Shown here: positions 8,462 through 16,549 of the stretch, one piece after another
Numbering within the stretch: position 1 is the first letter of the stretch
Layout of the letters: every line of letters begins with the position of its first letter
Origin: Candidatus Poribacteria bacterium
Lineage (GTDB): Bacteria > Poribacteria > WGA-4E > WGA-3G
DNA length: 38,886 nt
Direction: 5' to 3'
Assembly (NCBI GenBank): GCA_028824685.1
Contig: JAPPCZ010000032.1
Coordinates: forward strand, 1 to 38,886
Position numbers and translations under genes: made by a program
The notes under the pieces: generated by a model
Told to the model about the DNA's origin: nothing
Databases searched by the model: none
Seen by the model: only the letters and a program-made list of their open reading frames with translations

Positions 8462-9937
8462 ATGCTACGAACAATTATTAGACAAGAACTTCTCGGTCAT
8501 CTGATGAGTGCCCGTTTTTTTGCTGCCGTCATCATTACGCTCCTGCTTGTTGTCGCGAATGCTGTCGTTCTTCTTGAAGATTATGAACGCCGATTGGACA
8601 GATATAGCCATCAAGAAAATGTGCATCGTGAAAAAGCACAAGAAGCAAAAACCTATTCATTTTTAAAACTTTATGTTGAACGCCCTCCTAACCCCTTAGG
8701 TCTCTTTAGTTCAGGATTGGACAAGCGACTTGGGGGCACCCTTGAAATTTATCACGGTTCTGTCCCGATGATTTCGAATGCTTCGGCGCGTAGCCTTGAT
8801 AATCCATTTCTAAACCTCTTTTCAAAGATTGACCTCGTCTTTATTTTCCAAGTGGTGCTAAGTTTGATAGCACTGCTTTTTGCGTACGATGCCATAGCAG
8901 GTGATCGGGAAGCAGGTACTTTGCGTTTGGTTGTTTCCCACCCTGTGCGGCGCGGCAGTATTCTGCTGGCAAAATATATTAGCGCGATGATCTGCCTGCT
9001 ACTCCCCGTGCTGATGAGCCTGCTGATGGTAATGTTTCTGCTCTCTATTAGCGGTTCAATTCAACTAAGCGGGCAGGATTTTGTTCGGATAGGTGGAATA
9101 GTTCTGACAACAAGCATCTATTTGTCTGTATTTTACCTAATTGGATTGTTGATTTCTACGATGACGCGCCGAACAGCCACTTCGCTGATGCTCTGTATGT
9201 TTGTATGGGTCATTTCAGTTCTCGTTTATCCCAACTGGAGCCGATTTACCATTGATCCGGTGGGCGATACGCAAGCAGAAAGAACATCTACTGACGAACA
9301 TGTGAATCAGATTTGGGAAGAGGTCGACAGGGAAGAACAGCAATTTATAGCAAACAGCCCGCTTGAGGAGGACCCTCCCTGGTTTAATCTGAGTTATCAT
9401 GAACAGGGTCGAAGCTACGGTGATGGGCGACAAATGCTTACCTCCAAAGTGAAAGCGAAATCTGAGCATTTAGTTCCTCACGTCCAAAAATACCACGAAA
9501 CGATGGAAGCTTTACGTATCCGTTTGGCAGAACAAACTGCTTTAATACGTAAACAGTCTTTAGATAAAACGACCTTCCGAGAAGCCAGATGGCATGAACA
9601 TTTGATGAAACTCAGTCCTGCTGGTTTGTATACGTTTGCGGCTTCCGCGTGGGCGGGTACTGATCTGGATGGTATGTTTGATTATGTTGACGCTGCGCAG
9701 CAATATCGGCGTTCCATCATAGACTATTTTCATGAGAAAAAGGCATTCGGTAGTCGGCAATGGTTTGACACGAGCAAGGGTGAGGTAGATTGGTGGGATT
9801 TACCGCAATTCCGTTATGAACAGGCAGATGTTTGGGAAAACGCAACGCGAGCATTTCCCGAATTATTTTTCTTGCTACTTATCAATACGGTTTTGTTCAC
9901 AGTGGCATTTCTGCTTTTTGTCAAAATTGAAGTTTAG
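8462..9937 (+). CDS. ABC-2 type permease, subfamily B (B1), 491 aa
   Basis: Subfamily B permease. It begins MLRTIIRQELLGHLMSARF, with TM1 at 19-37. The first outside loop contains RPPNPLGLFSSGLDKRL (residues about 74-90). After TM2 (124-141) comes YDAIAGDREAGTLRL, then HPVRRGSILLAKYISAM, the B hallmark. TM3-TM5 lie in 172-256. The large second outside loop (257-465) carries LSPAGLYTFAASAWAGTDL and KAFGSRQWF before TM6, and the end is KIEV. AAGGAG lies 6 bases before the ATG. The next gene is a C permease 242 bases on, the usual B-then-C order of this window. The partner ATPase is not adjacent. Confidence 0.9.
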   Translation: MLRTIIRQELLGHLMSARFFAAVIITLLLVVANAVVLLEDYERRLDRYSHQENVHREKAQEAKTYSFLKLYVERPPNPLGLFSSGLDKRLGGTLEIYHGSVPMISNASARSLDNPFLNLFSKIDLVFIFQVVLSLIALLFAYDAIAGDREAGTLRLVVSHPVRRGSILLAKYISAMICLLLPVLMSLLMVMFLLSISGSIQLSGQDFVRIGGIVLTTSIYLSVFYLIGLLISTMTRRTATSLMLCMFVWVISVLVYPNWSRFTIDPVGDTQAERTSTDEHVNQIWEEVDREEQQFIANSPLEEDPPWFNLSYHEQGRSYGDGRQMLTSKVKAKSEHLVPHVQKYHETMEALRIRLAEQTALIRKQSLDKTTFREARWHEHLMKLSPAGLYTFAASAWAGTDLDGMFDYVDAAQQYRRSIIDYFHEKKAFGSRQWFDTSKGEVDWWDLPQFRYEQADVWENATRAFPELFFLLLINTVLFTVAFLLFVKIEV

Positions 9938-10047
9938 CTGAATGCATAGTCTGCGTAGGTTAGTTAGAACGCAGTGAAACCTATAAATGTCAATTTAGTG
10001 CATGATTTTCTTGTTGAAGGAAGACTTTGTTCGCCCAATTCTCTTCT

Positions 10048-10111
10048 TGTAGGAGCGACCTCCTGGTCGCGACATATTAAGACTGATCGCGACCAGGAGG
10101 TCGCTCCTACA
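10048..10111. repeat. Perfect 25-bp inverted repeat hairpin
   Basis: Arms 10048-10072 and 10087-10111 are exact reverse complements around a 14-base loop. Each arm starts or ends with the TGTAGGAGCGACC unit that recurs singly at 7851, 12329, 13013, 24775, 25632 and 27293. It lies between permeases B1 and C1. It could terminate transcription or shape the B-C transcript; no T-run follows. Confidence 0.75.
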
Positions 10112-10179
10112 GAATGTAAGAAGTACCAAATTACGAACTCGCGTTTACTAAACAAACAGCATTCTAAAGGAGACACTGA

Positions 10180-11715
10180 ATGATATTACATATTATCAAA
10201 CGAGAACTTTTTGACCACATCAATAGCCTGCGATTTGTCTTAACGACGGTAATACTTTTAGTCTTAATGTTTACAAACGCTTGGGTGCATATAAAAACAC
10301 ACCCTGAAAATGTGCGTAGATATTCCAACAATATCACCAGAAACCTTGACCAATTGAAAGATCGCGCAGAGTTGTACACGCTGATAAGAAAGGGACCCGG
10401 CAATCTCTACAAAAGTCCTGCTTCACTGTCCTTTATCGCCGATGGAGATGATGCTTACTTACCGAGTAATATATACAGTCCGGGGTCTTGGTCAAAATCA
10501 GGTTTTGGTGGTAGAGTCAGAAGCAATTGGTGGATCAGTTATGGCAGTGTGAATCCAGATGCGAAAGACCTCCGTCCACAAGCAACAAAGATAGATTGGG
10601 TATTTATTATCACCTATCTACTCTCTCTTATCCCACTCCTGTTTACATTCGACTCGTTTTCTGGTGAACGCGAACGAGGCACCCTGCGCTTGTGTCTGGC
10701 AAACCCAATTTCGCGTCCTACCTTATTAGCCGGTAAATTCTTGGGGACCTTGATAGCCATTCTCATTCCTTTCGTTTTTGCTGTGTTGGTGAATCTTGCT
10801 GTGATTTCCACAGATAGTTGGACACAACTAAGTACAATGGACTGGGGACGTTTGGGAATAATCCTGCTCATTGCAGTAAGTTATGCAGGTATCTTCATTG
10901 GATTAGGTTTAATGATTTCAGCGGGGACTCGAGAACCTCGGCTCAGTTTGATCGTTGTTCTGTTGATTTGGGTGACAGCGGTGGTTTTTGTTCCGTCAAC
11001 CCTTGGGACCCTTTCCACAAAATGGATGCCGCCTTTACAAACAAACGATCAATTTCAAGCGGAGAAAAAGTTAGCGATTGACGAGAATAATACAGATTAC
11101 GACGAGCAAATAAAGAAAGTCAAAGAGAAGAAACTTTCTGGCGCGCAAAGTAAACTTCAGCAACTGGCGAAAATGCCACGCGAAAATGTGTCCCCTGAAG
11201 ATATTAAAGCCGCTCAAGAAGAATATAATTCAGTATGGCAGAAAGATGGAAATGAAGAACTACAAATCAAGTCAGAATTTATTAAAAAAGATGTAGAAAT
11301 CCGAGAACGTTTTAACCGCTCCCATTTAGACGCACAAACCGCTCAGATTCAGAGTGCAAGAGCAGCAACCCGGTTTTCTCCTGCAGCGATTGTCCAATAC
11401 GCGCTTGAATCAATGGCAGGTACAGGTTTCAATCGGCACTTACAATTCTTAGACAACGTACATCTTTACAAGAAACAATTTCGGCAATTTATTGTTGACA
11501 TTGATAGAACAGACAACCAAAGTCTACACCTTATCGGTATTCCTGAAGGTATGTCTAAAAAGACGGTAACGATTGAAGCGATCCCGAAATTTGAGGATAA
11601 AATCACCTTCAAGGATACGTTCAACTCCGCGACTTTGGATCTGCTGTTACTCGTCTTACTTCTCGTAGTATTTTTCTCTGGAGCGTTTCTTGTCTTTTTA
11701 CGCACGGAGGTCTGA
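10180..11715 (+). CDS. ABC-2 type permease, subfamily C (C1), 511 aa
   Basis: Subfamily C permease, the longest copy. TM1 is residues 18-36. The outside loop contains GPGNLYKSPASLSFIADGDDAYLP (split hallmark: GPGNLYK at about 72-78, then ADGDD). TM2 (141-157) leads into FDSFSGERERGTLRL. TM3-TM5 follow, then a loop of roughly 220 residues with a charged helical part and the C signature TRFSPAAIVQYALESMAGTGF, ending in TM6 and RTEV. AAAGGAGACACTGA precedes the ATG. It follows B1 and precedes two DUF4097-like genes 74 bases on, possibly in one transcript. Confidence 0.9.
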   Translation: MILHIIKRELFDHINSLRFVLTTVILLVLMFTNAWVHIKTHPENVRRYSNNITRNLDQLKDRAELYTLIRKGPGNLYKSPASLSFIADGDDAYLPSNIYSPGSWSKSGFGGRVRSNWWISYGSVNPDAKDLRPQATKIDWVFIITYLLSLIPLLFTFDSFSGERERGTLRLCLANPISRPTLLAGKFLGTLIAILIPFVFAVLVNLAVISTDSWTQLSTMDWGRLGIILLIAVSYAGIFIGLGLMISAGTREPRLSLIVVLLIWVTAVVFVPSTLGTLSTKWMPPLQTNDQFQAEKKLAIDENNTDYDEQIKKVKEKKLSGAQSKLQQLAKMPRENVSPEDIKAAQEEYNSVWQKDGNEELQIKSEFIKKDVEIRERFNRSHLDAQTAQIQSARAATRFSPAAIVQYALESMAGTGFNRHLQFLDNVHLYKKQFRQFIVDIDRTDNQSLHLIGIPEGMSKKTVTIEAIPKFEDKITFKDTFNSATLDLLLLVLLLVVFFSGAFLVFLRTEV

Positions 11716-11789
11716 TTGCTATAAACTAATCGGCATCACATACTCTCACATTTCGAGTTGATAAAACGAAACAATGAAAGGAATTTATA

Positions 11790-12239
11790 ATGATAAAGTC
11801 TAACCGATCAATCATTTTTCTGATTATTCTCCTTTTGTCTATATCATTGATAATCTTCATTTTGGTCAAAGGAGAAATAGGATACTCGGAAATTATAAAA
11901 AGAAGTCCCCCAGCTGATCCTAACGGACATTTAACAGTTGACATTGAGATCGGCACAATTAAGATTGAGTTCACAGATCGGTCTCTGGTTGAAATCAATA
12001 TCAGAGAAAAATGGAAATCAAGATGGCTTATGTTTCAACCGAAACCGACTAAATGGATTAAGGAAATGCTCAAGGATTTAGAGTTCACAATTACAGAAGA
12101 ACCTCCAAATATCCGAATTGAAGGTAAATTCAAACGTGGGCGAGAACATTGGCAGGACGGATTAGAATGGTTGACGGTTCACGTACAGCTTAAGGTGCCG
12201 CGTGAATACGAGGTCATTTTAAATCCCACATCTAAGTAA
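11790..12239 (+). CDS. Short DUF4097-like membrane-anchored protein, 149 aa
   Basis: One N-terminal membrane segment (residues about 8-27) is followed by a beta-rich part: ADPNGHLTVDIEIGTIKIE, then a segment ending in VQLKVPREYEVILNPTSK. The pattern G-x-L-x-V-x-x-x-x-G and the later L-x-V-P are what I expect at the front of DUF4097/adhesin-like beta proteins, which normally continue with many more strands after a TSGG-like turn. Here the protein stops at TSK. GAAAGGAATTTATA precedes the ATG. It is a tandem paralogue of the next gene. The family match is by pattern only. Confidence 0.7.
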   Translation: MIKSNRSIIFLIILLLSISLIIFILVKGEIGYSEIIKRSPPADPNGHLTVDIEIGTIKIEFTDRSLVEINIREKWKSRWLMFQPKPTKWIKEMLKDLEFTITEEPPNIRIEGKFKRGREHWQDGLEWLTVHVQLKVPREYEVILNPTSK

Positions 12240-12447
12240 AATATGCCCAAAAGTAATGCTTATCCACTTTTAAATTGCAGATAAAATAATATGAATCACA
12301 AATTCTGCTATTTTCAGCACGCCTTTCTTGTAGGAGCGAGCTCCAGCTCACGACTTTTAGACAATTTATATGGAATAGCAGTAGTAAGTACAACCAACGG
12401 GTCATAGAACTCAAAGAGGCCCACAAACTCACAAAAAGGAGCATAAT

Positions 12448-12897
12448 ATGAAAAAATATAAACGCGTTATCATTCTCATTACCGTTTTCCTTATTATTAC
12501 AGTGGTTAGCTGCACCAGGATCGTAACAGATGAAATAAATATCGTGGACATGACACATAACCACTACAAAGTTGATCCGAAAGGGCAATTAATCGTTAAT
12601 GCGGAGATTGGTGAGGTTTCTATTGAGAAAACGGATCGCCTCACGGATCAAATTGACGTTGATATCAAAAAGGAGTGGAAATCGGGGATGATGTTTCAAC
12701 CGAATTCGAAGCAATGGATTAAGGATATGCTCAAAGATTTGGAAGTTAAAATTAAACGCGACCCACCAGATGTACGGATTGACGTTAAATTCAAACGCGG
12801 AAAACAGCATTGGAAAGCGGGATTAAAGTGGTTGACGGTTAACATTGATCTTAAAGTGCCACGTCAATATAAAGTTGTTAATGCCACATCTAAGTGA
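12448..12897 (+). CDS. Short DUF4097-like lipoprotein, 149 aa
   Basis: A paralogue of the gene at 11790 with a different N-terminus: a lipobox VVSC after the hydrophobic stretch (Cys about residue 22) predicts a lipoprotein. The remainder matches its neighbour (VDPKGQLIVNAEIGEVSIE, FQPNSKQWIKDMLKDLE, FKRGKQHW, LKVPRQYKV) and again ends at TSK. AAAAAGGAGCATAAT precedes the ATG. Position between a permease and the sigma gene suggests an envelope role; no catalytic motif is seen. The 208-base gap upstream contains one TGTAGGAGCGAGCTCC repeat. Confidence 0.72.
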   Translation: MKKYKRVIILITVFLIITVVSCTRIVTDEINIVDMTHNHYKVDPKGQLIVNAEIGEVSIEKTDRLTDQIDVDIKKEWKSGMMFQPNSKQWIKDMLKDLEVKIKRDPPDVRIDVKFKRGKQHWKAGLKWLTVNIDLKVPRQYKVVNATSK

Positions 12898-12942
12898 GCA
12901 AGGACATGTATAAATAACTGATGTTGAATGTCTTAGAAGTAA

Positions 12943-13101
12943 TAATACCATTTCTAAATAATGATAGGACATTATTTCATAAATCGGTTGTCCGAATGCA
13001 ACACCCTCTTCTGTAGGAGCGAGTTCCAGCTCGCGACCCACCGAATACCATACGGGAATGCCAAATGGCATTCATACCGTTGATTTGGCGCACGCTGCGT
13101 T
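12943..13101. repeat. Repeat cluster before the sigma gene
   Basis: The cluster contains an ATACCATTTCTAAATAATGATAGG element end, a TGTAGGAGCGAGTTCCAGCTCGCGAC palindromic unit (in pieces) near 13013, and a micro-element AATGCCAAATGGCATT followed by CATACCGTTGATTT near 13058. Beyond it, 13140-13195 carries a GGTTCAACCAACCTACGG repeat found again near 34310. No gene is seen in 12898-13285. Confidence 0.55.
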
Positions 13102-13220
13102 GATTTGAACATCAAACGATTTTACAGACTGGAAATGTTGGGTTTCACCTTCGGTTCAACCAACCTACGGGATTTATCAAACTCACGTTAATTTAGAATT
13201 TCACATTTTTTTCACGTTAT

Positions 13221-13247
13221 GCACCCTTTTCCCCTTCAAATTGTATC
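13221..13247 (+). promoter_or_regulatory. Putative autoregulatory ECF promoter of the sigma gene
   Basis: GCACCCTTTT is followed by GTATC with 17 bases between ACC (13223-13225) and GTATC (13243-13247). This is the same spacing as the AACTTTT sites before the paralogues, with two changed bases. The start codon is 39 bases downstream. Autoregulation is typical of ECF sigma factors; here it is inferred. Confidence 0.45.
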
Positions 13248-13285
13248 ATGTATAGTCGTAAACCAATTTATTGTGGAGGAATCTG

Positions 13286-14401
13286 ATGGAAAAAGACGAT
13301 GTTGAATTAGTTCACAACATTTTGTCTGGCGACGACACAGCGTTCAATACTTTAGTCGAAAAATACCAAAAGAATGTTCACGCGATGGCGTGGCAGAGAA
13401 TTGGAGATTTTCACATTGCTGAAGAAATTACCCAAGATGTCTTCCTACAGGCATATAATAAACTGTCTACGCTAAAAGACCCGGATAAGTTTGTAAGATG
13501 GCTTTATGTAATTGCCAAGCGGCGTTGTACACGCTGGCTCCAAAGAGAAAAGCCTACAATGCTATCTTTAGATGCCACCGATAAAGCAGACTTGGAGAAA
13601 TTCGCTTTTGCAAACTATGTTGCAGAACAACGTGAAGATAAAGCAGCAGAGCAGTACCGCGAAATTGTTAATAACCTTTTGGAAAAACTACCTGAGAACC
13701 AACGGACAGTGGTAGTGCTCTATTATCTTCATGAAATGACATCCGAAGCAATTAGCAAACTTCTGAGCGTATCTATCAACACGATTAAGAGTAGACTCAG
13801 ACGCGCACGACAACGTTTGAAGGAGGAAGAACTGATGATTTGTGAAACTCTTGGCAGCATTGAACCCCCTATTGACTTAACCCATCATGTATTTTGTGAT
13901 AGCATGGAATTCAAAGCGGGCACACCATATTTTGAAGACGAGGATACAGAGTATACCGGACCGCAAACCGTGAAAGCATTGATGAGCACCTTTGACACGG
14001 AGTTTGACCGTTATGTTGTAAAAATCAAAGTGTGGATAGTTGGAGGCAAATCAAGCGAACTCACAATTAATGAGATAGATAAACGGTATCCACGGACACA
14101 GTGGCTTCAACTAATTTTAGATAATGGACTTACCATAGAAAACTTTATGCATTATGCATCTTGTTTGTCTAAGCGGCATATTTTGGCATTTTTAGAAGAC
14201 AACCCAGACTTTCAAAAAGTAAAATTTTTCGGAATACCACCCGCTCCAGATGACTGGGAAAAGTATAAAATGAATGTTGTCAGGGATGTTATTGCCACTG
14301 AGAAAGAGGTTAGAGAACAAGATGAACAGAAGCATAAAGATGAGGAAACTGCCGACCCCGCATTAAAAGCGGCGTCGGCACATCTAAAATCTTGTCCGTA
14401 G
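13286..14401 (+). CDS. ECF sigma factor fused to the paralogue domain, 371 aa
   Basis: Residues about 10-86 are sigma region 2 (AFNTLVEKY, EEITQDVFLQAY, FVRWLYVIAKRRC). Residues about 125-180 are region 4, with LPENQRTVVVLYY and the helix-turn-helix ISKLLSVSINTIKSRLRRAR. After a linker (181-223) with Cys186 and Cys204, residues 224-328 repeat the domain of the three exported proteins: TGPQTVKALM, EIDKRYPR, CLSKRHILAFLEDNPDF, DDWEKYK. A charged tail ends in SCP. The ATG at 13286 has TGGAGGA upstream and is chosen over a TTG at 13271. ECF sigma factors are usually about 180-200 aa, so half of this protein is extension. No separate anti-sigma gene is adjacent; the extension may self-regulate or bind partners (inference). 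Confidence 0.92.
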   Translation: MEKDDVELVHNILSGDDTAFNTLVEKYQKNVHAMAWQRIGDFHIAEEITQDVFLQAYNKLSTLKDPDKFVRWLYVIAKRRCTRWLQREKPTMLSLDATDKADLEKFAFANYVAEQREDKAAEQYREIVNNLLEKLPENQRTVVVLYYLHEMTSEAISKLLSVSINTIKSRLRRARQRLKEEELMICETLGSIEPPIDLTHHVFCDSMEFKAGTPYFEDEDTEYTGPQTVKALMSTFDTEFDRYVVKIKVWIVGGKSSELTINEIDKRYPRTQWLQLILDNGLTIENFMHYASCLSKRHILAFLEDNPDFQKVKFFGIPPAPDDWEKYKMNVVRDVIATEKEVREQDEQKHKDEETADPALKAASAHLKSCP

Positions 14402-14462
14402 CAACTTGAGTTATTTTAATAGCACTCACAAATATAGGCTTGTAAATTCTGAGGTAGTTATC

Positions 14463-14921
14463 TGATACCATTTCTAATTGGCAAATTGTCATAGCAAACT
14501 GTAGGTCGGGTAGAGCTTGCGAAACCCATAGGCATCAATTTAGCGATAGATGTTTTGTCGGAGGGCTTTTCAAACCCGATTTTGCATCTTGAGTTCCGTA
14601 GGAACGATATGTTTATAGAAGGCACAGTCAAACAGTCTCTTGAGCTCCGTAGGAGCGACATATAGGGTTATACACATACCGCCTCTACGAGGCTCAAGAT
14701 TTGGCTTAACTCCGTATGCTATAAACATACCGCCTCTACGAGGCTATATATTCTAAAACAGAATTAAATTTCTTAAATTGATGCCCAGGGAATGCCTAAT
14801 GGCATTCATACCCGGGGAACGCCTTAATGGCGTTCATACCGTTGATTTCTTGATTTATGGGTAGAGCTTGCGAAACCCGACCTACGACATGATGCTATAT
14901 AATCATTTAGAAATGGTATGA
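14463..14921. mobile_element. Composite MITE-like element before permease A3
   Basis: The outer ends ATACCATTTCTAA and TTTAGAAATGGTAT are inverted copies. Inside are two copies of GGGTAGAGCTTGCGAAACCC (one near each end), several TTCCGTAGGAACGATATG or CTACGAGGCT units, and two micro-palindromes with different arms, GAATGCC/GGCATTC and GAACGCC/GGCGTTC, near 14790-14850. No coding capacity. The element reaches to within about 18 bases of the next start codon. It fills the gap 14402-14938. Confidence 0.6.
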
Positions 14922-14938
14922 TATATGGAGAATGCGAA

Positions 14939-16357
14939 ATGCTACTAACGCTAATTCGAAAAGAGATAACGCATCATATTTTGAGCGTTCGATTTATTGT
15001 CTTGCTTTTGATGTGTCTGTTACTTGTTCCACTCACCCTTTCAATCAATTATCAAAATTACCTCCAAAACCTCGTTGACTATCGAGAAGCCGTTAAACTG
15101 GCAAATATTGAAGAGAAGACTGTAAACCACAAGATGCCGCTGGAACCGGAGTTGGAAGTTTCCAAACTTTTCCTCAAACCGACACCTTTGAGTGTGTTTG
15201 CAAATGGATTAGGAGACGCGCTGCCAAGTTACCTTGGCATGACCCGTAATGGGATTATTCAAGGTGCTCCAACTTTGGTTTCGGATTCCCTTTCCTATCT
15301 TTTGGGACATCTTGACTTTCTTTTTCTGGTAGGCACTGTTTTCAGCTTACTCGCGCTGCTATTTACCTTTGATGCAGTTGCCGGAGAGCGAGAAGCGGGT
15401 ACCCTTCGGATCACCTTAGCGAATTCTCTACCGCGTGACCTCTTTCTGTGGAGTAAATTAATTGGCGGATATATAGTGTTCGTGGTGCCGTTTTTGGTGT
15501 CCCTTCTATTCGGCTTATTGGTACTTGTTTGGCAAGGTTTTCCGCTCGGTGAACCCGAAATTTTTCCACGTGTGTTCAGTCTAACGCTCGCCTCGCTGCT
15601 CTATATTGCGGTCTTCTTTGCGATAGGGACAGTCATTTCAACTTACTTAGATAATTCCAAGACTGCACTCATCGTCGCCTTTACGGTTTGGGTGTTTGCC
15701 GTGCTGATTACGCCGCGCGTCGGATTTATCGCGGCGAAATTTATCGCGCCAACGCGAACATCACAGAGTGTCTATCTGGAAAAGACGGCTCTCCGTGAGA
15801 ATTTCAACGCAGAACTTGAAGAGAAAAAAAGGGAAATACACAAAGAAGTCTGGAAGAATCGTCCGCAACCTTCCTTAGAAGAAAAGTTCGCAAGCGGAGA
15901 CGAGGTGGATGAACAGATGAAACCTCTTGAAGAGGAATTTCGGCAGAAATTCAGAGAGCACACTGATGTAATAGATCGAAACTATCAGCGAGAAAAAAAG
16001 CGTCAAGAGCAGGTAGGTGAAACGCTTTCACGAATCACACCGACATCCTCCCTAACCTATCTCGCTACAAATTTAACACAAACTGGAAAACGAAAGAGAA
16101 ATGCCTACTTTCAAGCAGGTGAGCGTTACTATGATGCGCTTCATACAGATATATTCAGTAAAATTGTAGATCATGCTAATATGAGAACGTTCCACCCAGA
16201 GAGAGACATCGTCAAAATCAGGCAGCCATCATCTTTAGAAACCCCAACCTTAGGAGAGACATTTCGCCAATCGGCAGTGGATGTGCTGATGCTATGTTTC
16301 TTTGCGGTCGTATTAACAACTGTGGCATTCCTGAAATTTTTCCGTTCCGATATCTGA
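14939..16357 (+). CDS. ABC-2 type permease, subfamily A (A3), 472 aa
   Basis: The third A permease, very similar to A1. It starts MLLTLIRKEITHHILSVRF, has PTPLSVFANGLGDALPSYLG in the first loop, FDAVAGEREAGTLR after TM2, STYLDNSKTALIVAFTVW at TM5, and ends FFRSDI. The second outside loop again diverges (residues about 285-345) and is highly charged. The ATG at 14939 is preferred over 14918 because GGAG lies 8 bases upstream and matches the A1 start. It opens the run A-B-C-ATPase. Its native upstream region seems replaced by the repeat element that ends next to it. Confidence 0.9.
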   Translation: MLLTLIRKEITHHILSVRFIVLLLMCLLLVPLTLSINYQNYLQNLVDYREAVKLANIEEKTVNHKMPLEPELEVSKLFLKPTPLSVFANGLGDALPSYLGMTRNGIIQGAPTLVSDSLSYLLGHLDFLFLVGTVFSLLALLFTFDAVAGEREAGTLRITLANSLPRDLFLWSKLIGGYIVFVVPFLVSLLFGLLVLVWQGFPLGEPEIFPRVFSLTLASLLYIAVFFAIGTVISTYLDNSKTALIVAFTVWVFAVLITPRVGFIAAKFIAPTRTSQSVYLEKTALRENFNAELEEKKREIHKEVWKNRPQPSLEEKFASGDEVDEQMKPLEEEFRQKFREHTDVIDRNYQREKKRQEQVGETLSRITPTSSLTYLATNLTQTGKRKRNAYFQAGERYYDALHTDIFSKIVDHANMRTFHPERDIVKIRQPSSLETPTLGETFRQSAVDVLMLCFFAVVLTTVAFLKFFRSDI

Positions 16358-16411
16358 TACAGTAAATTGTAATAAACCGTAGCAATTTCTAAATACTTAA
16401 CGTGAAAAGAT

Positions 16412-16438
16412 GCAACTTTTATTGGCTTCATTTGTAGT
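16412..16438 (+). promoter_or_regulatory. Putative ECF promoter of permease B2
   Basis: GCAACTTTT is followed by GTAGT with 17 bases between AAC (16414-16416) and GTAGT (16434-16438). It lies about 110 bases before the B2 start. The surrounding sequence resembles 5770-5840 downstream of A1. Confidence 0.45.
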
Positions 16439-16456
16439 AGATGTTGAAACAAATAA

Positions 16457-16518
16457 TCTCGTGCGATTTTCTATTTTTACTATCTTTTCGTTCGTTGCAG
16501 ACTCTATCTTGCAACACA
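16457..16518 (+). promoter_or_regulatory. Duplicated upstream region with GTTGCA dyad
   Basis: About 60 bases here (TCGTGCGATTTTC, TACTATCTTTTCGTT, then GTTGCA-N10-TGCAAC at 16494-16515) recur nearly unchanged before the small membrane gene ending its start at 25442 on the other strand. The dyad is perfect in both copies. It may be an operator or a shared promoter; the binding protein is unknown. Confidence 0.5.
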
Positions 16519-16549
16519 ACAAAAAATTGTTTGTTGAGAGGAATACGTG

